DNA of 17,917 nt from QALR01 sp045124015 (GTDB lineage: Bacteria > Bacillota > Clostridia > Oscillospirales > CAG-272), in assembly GCA_045124015.1 (NCBI GenBank), contig JBGVLA010000027.1:1-17917 (forward strand), written 5' to 3'. The notes under the pieces were generated by a model. The model worked only from the letters and a program-made list of their open reading frames with translations, did not search any database and was not told the DNA's origin. The position numbers and the translations under genes are program-made. Of the stretch, positions 13,780-17,917 are shown one piece after another; within the stretch, counting starts at the first letter, position 1, and each line of letters starts with the position of its first letter.

Positions 13780-14412
13780 ATGAAATACATACTTTGCATT
13801 ATAATCGGATATTTGATCGGAACGATCAATCCTTCATACATCATAGCCAAACTCCGTGGCTTTGATATACGCGAAAAGGGCTCTGGAAATGCAGGAGCGT
13901 CCAACGCTTTGATCCTCTTGGGTAAGGCGATCGGCGTTGGGTGTGCCTTGCTTGATATCGCAAAAGCAACCTTTTCCATATGGCTTTGCGAAACGCTCTT
14001 TCCCGAACTTGACTATGTCTTTGCCATTACGGGCATGGCGTGTATCCTTGGACATATTTTCCCGTTCTATATGAACTTCAAAGGTGGTAAGGGGCTTGCC
14101 TGCCTTGGCGGTATGATCCTTGCCTTTGACTGGAGAGTCTTTCTCGTTATGCTTGCCGCTGAGATCGTGGTGGCGATCGTAACTGACTACATCTGTTTTG
14201 TTCCGCTGACTGCTTCGGCGGTCTTCCCATTCGTATACGGCATCATGCGCCGCGACGTTTTGGGCGCATTGATCATGGCGCTCATCCTTCCGCTTATGCT
14301 TTATAAGCATAAAGAAAACTTGAAGCGTATCAAACAAAAAACGGAGATGCCGTTCAGTTTTCTTTGGAATAAGGATAAAGCCCTTGCCAAAACAAACATT
14401 CCAAAAGAATAA
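13780..14412 (+). CDS. PlsY-like glycerol-3-phosphate acyltransferase, divergent copy 1
   Basis: The 210-residue polytopic protein matches PlsY, which transfers an acyl group from acyl-phosphate to glycerol-3-phosphate at the membrane. Motif 1 is GSGNAGASNALILLG (34-48): Thr of the usual G-A-T-N is Ser41 and the expected Arg is Ile45. Motif 2, GHIFPFYMNFKGGKG (91-105), is intact. Motif 3, HKENLKRIKQKTE (177-189), has Lys187 in place of the usual Gly. The C-terminal ~20 residues are longer and basic. GGAGG at 13770-13774 lies 5 bases before ATG 13780. It is cotranscribed with the two-component system and ends at a terminator. It could be a weakened or altered-specificity acyltransferase, or a regulatory paralogue of the intact copy at 17101. 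Confidence 0.85.
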   Translation: MKYILCIIIGYLIGTINPSYIIAKLRGFDIREKGSGNAGASNALILLGKAIGVGCALLDIAKATFSIWLCETLFPELDYVFAITGMACILGHIFPFYMNFKGGKGLACLGGMILAFDWRVFLVMLAAEIVVAIVTDYICFVPLTASAVFPFVYGIMRRDVLGALIMALILPLMLYKHKENLKRIKQKTEMPFSFLWNKDKALAKTNIPKE

Positions 14413-14421
14413 ATCATCGAC

Positions 14422-14464
14422 AAAAGCGAGAAGTCTCATTGCAGACTCCTCGCTTTTCTTTTTG
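14422..14464 (+). terminator. Factor-independent terminator after plsY copy 1
   Basis: AAAAGCGAG (14422-14430) pairs with CTCGCTTTT (14449-14457); inside, AGTCT (14432-14436) pairs with AGACT (14443-14447) around loop CATTGC, with one mismatch between the helices. CTTTTT follows the stem. It separates the two-component/plsY unit from the fakBA unit. Confidence 0.92.
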
Positions 14465-14482
14465 AAAAAATGCTCGTGAGTT

Positions 14483-14503
14483 TCGATTCAGTTTAGAAAT
14501 CGA
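14483..14503. promoter_or_regulatory. Candidate operator upstream of the fakB gene
   Basis: TCGATT (14483-14488) and AATCGA (14498-14503) are a perfect 6-bp inverted repeat with a 9-base centre, located 54 bases before the fakB start. The interval between terminator and gene must hold the promoter of the fakBA-plsY unit, although no clean -35/-10 pair is seen. It could be a binding site, for example for the linked response regulator or a lipid regulator, but no known consensus is recognised. Confidence 0.3.
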
Positions 14504-14556
14504 CCGTAAAATAATGTCATAAAATGAAAAAACATGCTATCAAGGAGAAACTTACT

Positions 14557-15450
14557 ATGAGAAAAGTAAAGATTATTACCGATTCCTGTGCGGATCTGAA
14601 CGCAGAGCAGCTTCAAAAATATGATATTGCTTTTGCCAAAATGTCTACGTCCTGCGATGGTGTAGAAAGCGTAGCATCGCTTACTTGGACAGAGAAGGAC
14701 GCACACGAGCACTACAACAAAATGAGAGACGGTAAGCGTATCGTTACAGCGCAGGTTTCCTCTCCGGAATTTAAGCGTATCTTTGAAGAATACTTAAAGC
14801 AGGATATGGATATCGTTTACATAGGTTGTTCTTCAAAGCAGTCCGGCTCTGTCAATACCGGCTACGTTACTGCAAAAAAGCTGATGGCTGAGTATGAGGG
14901 TAGCACGATTATTTGTATTGACTCGCTCAATGCAAGTATGGGGGAAGGAATGCTTGTGATTGAAGCGGCAAAGATGGAAAACGGCGGCGCAACTGCTACG
15001 GAAATTGAAGAACATATTCTCGGAGTCCGCAAAAAAGTTAATCAGTATGTAACCGTTCACTCTCTCGATGCCCTTAAGCGTGCAGGCAGAGTCAAGGGAT
15101 CGGCGGCGTTCTTTGGTAATCTGATGGGAGTCAAGCCCATTATCATTGCCGATGCAAATGGTGATCAGGCGGCATATAAGAAAGTCAAGGGCAGACAAAA
15201 ATCCTTTGAGGAGATTGTTGCTTTGCTGAAATCGACGATGATCGAACCCGAAAACCAAGTCGTTTATCTTACTCATGCCGATTGCGCGAAGGAAGAAATC
15301 GACGGACTTGTAGAACTGATCAAAAAGGAGATTCCTTGCCAGGATGTTGAGGTCGGATATATCGGACCGATCATTGGCGCCTCCATTGGCCCCGATGCAG
15401 TCGGTATTTGGGGATTTGGACAAGAGGTAACTTACAAAATAGGAGACTGA
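14557..15450 (+). CDS. DegV-family fatty-acid-binding protein (FakB-type)
   Basis: The 297-residue product is a DegV/FakB protein, which holds a fatty acid in a buried pocket and presents it to FakA for phosphorylation. Family motifs are KIITDSCADL at the N-terminus, VTAQVSSPEFKRIFEEYL (63-80), the carboxylate-binding loop CSSKQSGS (91-98), HSLDALKRAGRVKG (158-171) and MGVKPIIIADANG. The C-terminal motif reads GPIIGASIGPDAVGI where many DegV proteins have G-x-H-x-G, so a usual His is Ser. ATG 14557 is preferred over ATG 14524 because AAGGAG at 14542-14547 lies 9 bases before it. The stop is two bases before the fakA start, so the pair is translated together. The bound fatty acid type cannot be told. 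Confidence 0.88.
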   Translation: MRKVKIITDSCADLNAEQLQKYDIAFAKMSTSCDGVESVASLTWTEKDAHEHYNKMRDGKRIVTAQVSSPEFKRIFEEYLKQDMDIVYIGCSSKQSGSVNTGYVTAKKLMAEYEGSTIICIDSLNASMGEGMLVIEAAKMENGGATATEIEEHILGVRKKVNQYVTVHSLDALKRAGRVKGSAAFFGNLMGVKPIIIADANGDQAAYKKVKGRQKSFEEIVALLKSTMIEPENQVVYLTHADCAKEEIDGLVELIKKEIPCQDVEVGYIGPIIGASIGPDAVGIWGFGQEVTYKIGD

Positions 15451-15452
15451 AT

Positions 15453-17087
15453 ATGAGGACTTTGGATGGAATTCTTTTCGCCCGTATGGTGGGCTCGGGC
15501 GCGGCAAACTTAAAGGCACACGCAAAGGAGATCAATGACTTAAACGTATTTCCCATTCCCGACGGCGATACGGGAGATAATATGCTGATGACGATGATGG
15601 GCGGCGTTCATCACGACGCAAGCACCTGTGAATCCTTGTGTGAGATGGCAGGTCGCATATCAAGCGGAATGCTTTTATCGGCACGCGGAAACTCGGGCGT
15701 TATCCTTTCACAATTTTTTGAAGGTATCAAAAACGGCTTTTTGGGACTTCGATCTGCTGATACGCGCGAGATCGGAGAAGCCTTTCGCCAAGGGGTCAAA
15801 CAAGCATATGGCTCCGTCATGACGCCTACCGAAGGAACGATACTGACCGTTGTGCGTGAGGCAACCGAATATGCCTGCAATCAGAATACCGATACCCCCG
15901 AAGCTTTTTTGACTGCTTTTATTGATGAGGCAAAGAAATCCTTGGCAAGAACGCCTGAGCTATTGCCTGTACTCAAAAAAGCGGGCGTGGTCGATTCGGG
16001 CGCGGCAGGTCTTATCTACATCGTGGACGGTATGATGAAAGCAGTTATTGGTGAGGATATTGCAGATTTTTCTGAGATGTCCGAGAAAACGCAGGAGCTT
16101 GACCTTGATGCTTTCAATGAAGACAGCGTATTGGAGTTTGGCTATTGCACCGAGCTTCTTGTTCGCTTACAGAATATCAAGACCAATATTGCCAATTTTG
16201 ACGTAAAGGTGATCACAGATTATCTGCAAACCATCGGTGATTCTATCGTAACGGTACGTAACGGCAGCATCGTAAAGCTTCATGTCCATACGATGACACC
16301 GCAGAAGGTGCTGGATTTCTGTCAGCAGTACGGAGAATTTCTCAAGGTCAAGATCGAAAATATGTCCTTACAGCATAACAATACCGTTACCGAAGAAAAA
16401 CAGGCTTTGCCTGTCAAAGAACGTCAAAAATATGGCGTGGTTGCAGTTGCTTGCGGAGAAGGATTGAAGGAAACCTTCCGTGAGCGCGGTGCCGATGTGA
16501 TCGTGGATGGCGGTCAAAGCATGAATCCTTCCACAGAGGATTTCATCGAAGCCTTTGACGCGGTGAATGCCGACGTGATCTTTGTGTTCCCGAACAATGG
16601 TAACATTATACTGACCGCGCAACAAGCAGCACATCTTTATGAAAAATCCGACGTGCGCGTGATCGAAAGCACGACCATCGGCGCCGGATATGCTTCTCTT
16701 GCTATGCTTGATACAAGCTCGGGAGATACCGATCTGATCGCAAGCGACCTTCATGAAGCGATGCAGGGCGTGATCACGGCAGAAATATCTCATTGTGTCA
16801 GAAATGCCGTGATAGACGGACATGAAATACACACGGGAGATTATATCGGCTTTGTGGGCAAGGAGATGCTTGCTGTGAACGAAAGCAGGCTCGTGTCCGT
16901 TTGCGAAAGCATCGATGCCTTGAATTTTTCAAAGTATGATTTTTGCATTTTGATCTGCGGCAAGGACGCAACCGATGAGGAAACGAAACAGATCGAGACA
17001 TATATCCAAGATCGGTATAAAAACAAGGAGCTTTACATCATAAACGGCGGTCAGGACGTTTATGATTATATTATGATCGTAGAATAA
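15453..17087 (+). CDS. fakA: Fatty acid kinase catalytic subunit, DAK2-domain (FakA/YloV-type)
   Basis: The 544-residue product has the FakA order: DAK2 ATP-binding domain (~1-200), a middle domain (~210-330) and a DegV-like C-terminal domain (~340-544). The nucleotide/Mg motif is FPIPDGDTGDNM at 33-44 with Asp37, Asp39 and Asp42. Also seen are LLSARGNSGVILSQFFEG, KKAGVVDSGAAGLIYIVDGM and, in the middle domain, KLHVHTMTP with His277 and His279. It phosphorylates fatty acids bound to FakB to give acyl-phosphate, for PlsX/PlsY or chain elongation. Length is as usual for the family. AGGAG at 15441-15445 precedes ATG 15453 by 7 bases; the frame is open further upstream but only inside fakB. A plsY gene follows after 13 bases, so kinase and acyl-phosphate consumer are made together. 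Confidence 0.93.
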   Translation: MRTLDGILFARMVGSGAANLKAHAKEINDLNVFPIPDGDTGDNMLMTMMGGVHHDASTCESLCEMAGRISSGMLLSARGNSGVILSQFFEGIKNGFLGLRSADTREIGEAFRQGVKQAYGSVMTPTEGTILTVVREATEYACNQNTDTPEAFLTAFIDEAKKSLARTPELLPVLKKAGVVDSGAAGLIYIVDGMMKAVIGEDIADFSEMSEKTQELDLDAFNEDSVLEFGYCTELLVRLQNIKTNIANFDVKVITDYLQTIGDSIVTVRNGSIVKLHVHTMTPQKVLDFCQQYGEFLKVKIENMSLQHNNTVTEEKQALPVKERQKYGVVAVACGEGLKETFRERGADVIVDGGQSMNPSTEDFIEAFDAVNADVIFVFPNNGNIILTAQQAAHLYEKSDVRVIESTTIGAGYASLAMLDTSSGDTDLIASDLHEAMQGVITAEISHCVRNAVIDGHEIHTGDYIGFVGKEMLAVNESRLVSVCESIDALNFSKYDFCILICGKDATDEETKQIETYIQDRYKNKELYIINGGQDVYDYIMIVE

Positions 17088-17100
17088 AACGGAGGTTCCT

Positions 17101-17721
17101 ATGAAGGTGATCCTTTACATATTAGCGGCGGTATGCGGATATTTCATTGCGGGAATGAATCCCGCAATCGTCTTATCCAAAGCAATTTATCACAAGGACA
17201 TTCGAGAATGTGGTAGCGGAAATCCCGGATTTACGAATTTCAAGCGTACTTTCGGAAACCAATGGGCGTGGTGGGTACTGATACTCGATCTCTCAAAAGC
17301 CGCCGTTGTCGTAGGACTTTTTGCATGGCTTTTATCTCGCCAAGGTGTTGACTTTCAGCTTGGAGCGGCATATACGGGAATGTTCTGTATGCTTGGTCAT
17401 GTCTTTCCAATCCAATTCAAATTCAAGGGCGGAAAGGGCTTTCTCGTCTGCCTTTCCACGATGTACGTCATCGACTGGCGCGTCGGAATGATTGCAACGG
17501 GAATCATGGTGGTATTACTGCTGATAACGAAATATATGTCGCTTTCCACTACGATTGCCATGCTTCTTTGTCCGATCCTTCTCGTCCTCTTCGGCGCATC
17601 GATTCCCGCCGTATTGATGGCAAGTTTCTGTACGGTATTTATGGCAGTCAGACATAAAGAAAACTTCAAAAGGCTGATCAAAGGAACAGAGTCCAAGTTT
17701 TCCCTCAAGGGGAAAAAATAA
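17101..17721 (+). CDS. plsY: Glycerol-3-phosphate acyltransferase PlsY, copy 2
   Basis: The 206-residue polytopic membrane protein carries all three PlsY motifs: GSGNPGFTNFKRTFG (38-52) with Thr45 and Arg49 kept, GHVFPIQFKFKGGKG (99-113), and HKENFKRLIKGTE (185-197) with the Gly kept. The only motif oddity is Phe44 where Ala is usual. It should make 1-acyl-glycerol-3-phosphate from acyl-phosphate, the first step of phospholipid synthesis, directly using the product of FakA-FakB. GGAGG at 17091-17095 lies 5 bases before ATG 17101. It shares the N-terminal GYxIxGxNPxxxxSK pattern with the copy at 13780 but is clearly diverged from it, so this is not a recent duplication. A terminator lies 112 bases after the stop. 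Confidence 0.93.
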   Translation: MKVILYILAAVCGYFIAGMNPAIVLSKAIYHKDIRECGSGNPGFTNFKRTFGNQWAWWVLILDLSKAAVVVGLFAWLLSRQGVDFQLGAAYTGMFCMLGHVFPIQFKFKGGKGFLVCLSTMYVIDWRVGMIATGIMVVLLLITKYMSLSTTIAMLLCPILLVLFGASIPAVLMASFCTVFMAVRHKENFKRLIKGTESKFSLKGKK

Positions 17722-17833
17722 TGAAGATCCCATTATGATTTTTAAGCTTATTCGACTCAAGAATTACCCGATATGCTGAGGGAACGCAAAGCTTCAAATC
17801 TCTATCAGACAAAAGCGTGAAGATATCTATTTC

Positions 17834-17865
17834 AAAGTCCACAAAAGTATGTTGTGGACTTTTTT
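17834..17865 (+). terminator. Factor-independent terminator of the fakBA-plsY unit
   Basis: AAAGTCCACAA (17834-17844) and TTGTGGACTTT (17852-17862) form a perfect 11-bp stem with loop AAGTATG, and the T run extends to 17865. The 112 bases between the plsY stop and this stem hold no gene I can support, only short open frames. Confidence 0.9.
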
Positions 17866-17917
17866 GATGCCCCTTGCAAAGATATTTGAAAGGATATATG
17901 CTTTTGAAAACGGATTG

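Noticed and set aside
15408..15452. Longer fakA frame that starts within fakB
   Set aside because: AGGAG at 15441-15445 is correctly spaced for ATG 15453, whose product begins as FakA proteins usually do.
17722..17833. Possible remnant of a decayed gene after plsY copy 2
   Set aside because: Short open frames of 15-40 codons exist in several phases, but none has a ribosome site or a recognisable motif, so no pseudogene can be claimed.

Overview
The window looks like a chromosomal segment of an anaerobic, low-to-mid GC Firmicute, most likely a gut-type Clostridia. The reasons are strong GGAGG ribosome sites, perfect sigma-A promoters, lipobox-type solute-binding proteins and lipid-anchored glycosidases, a FakA/FakB/PlsY phospholipid route, and a MarR-NifX-like pair. 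No phage, insertion sequence, CRISPR array, tRNA or rRNA is visible. All recognised genes lie on the + strand.

Region 1 (1-9659) is a polysaccharide-use locus. It begins inside a type I pullulanase (1-555). A lipid-anchored GH53 endo-beta-1,4-galactanase with a C-terminal carbohydrate-binding module follows (593-2596), then a lipid-anchored GH13 alpha-amylase-type enzyme (2604-4214). A consensus promoter (4311-4339) then starts a complete CUT1 ABC importer: a solute-binding lipoprotein with an extra C-terminal SusE/F-like domain (4389-5918), two permeases (6067-7638 and 7638-8522) and an MsmX/MalK-type ATPase (8535-9659). Two strong stem-loops sit between the binding protein and the first permease. 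They probably set the high ratio of binding protein to membrane components.

Region 2 (9660-10193) is a 534-base gap. It holds a 12-bp stem-loop just after the ATPase gene, then an array of tiny palindromes separated by an 8-base motif that switches orientation at the centre, two further stem-loops (one terminator-like), a 13-bp bulged inverted repeat, and the promoter and operator of the next operon.

Region 3 (10194-11907) is a tight operon: a MarR repressor, a NifX/NafY-like protein with a His/Cys-rich tail, and a small alarmone synthetase that starts at TTG. A 28-base perfect palindrome with a T tract ends it. A palindromic operator over the -35/-10 region suggests autoregulation by the MarR protein.

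Region 4 (12006-17865) is a lipid module in two transcription units. The first is response regulator, histidine kinase and a PlsY-like acyltransferase, closed by a terminator at 14422. The second is a DegV/FakB-type fatty-acid carrier, a FakA-type fatty acid kinase and a second PlsY, closed by a terminator at 17834. In known biology FakA-FakB makes acyl-phosphate and PlsY transfers it to glycerol-3-phosphate, so the second unit can encode the use of free fatty acids for membrane lipid synthesis. The first PlsY has lost conserved motif residues that the second retains.

The least explained items are the palindrome array at 9711-9885, the operon that couples a metal-binding NifX-like protein to an alarmone synthetase, the paired unequal PlsY proteins around fakBA with a linked two-component system, and the binding protein with a fused glycan-binding domain.
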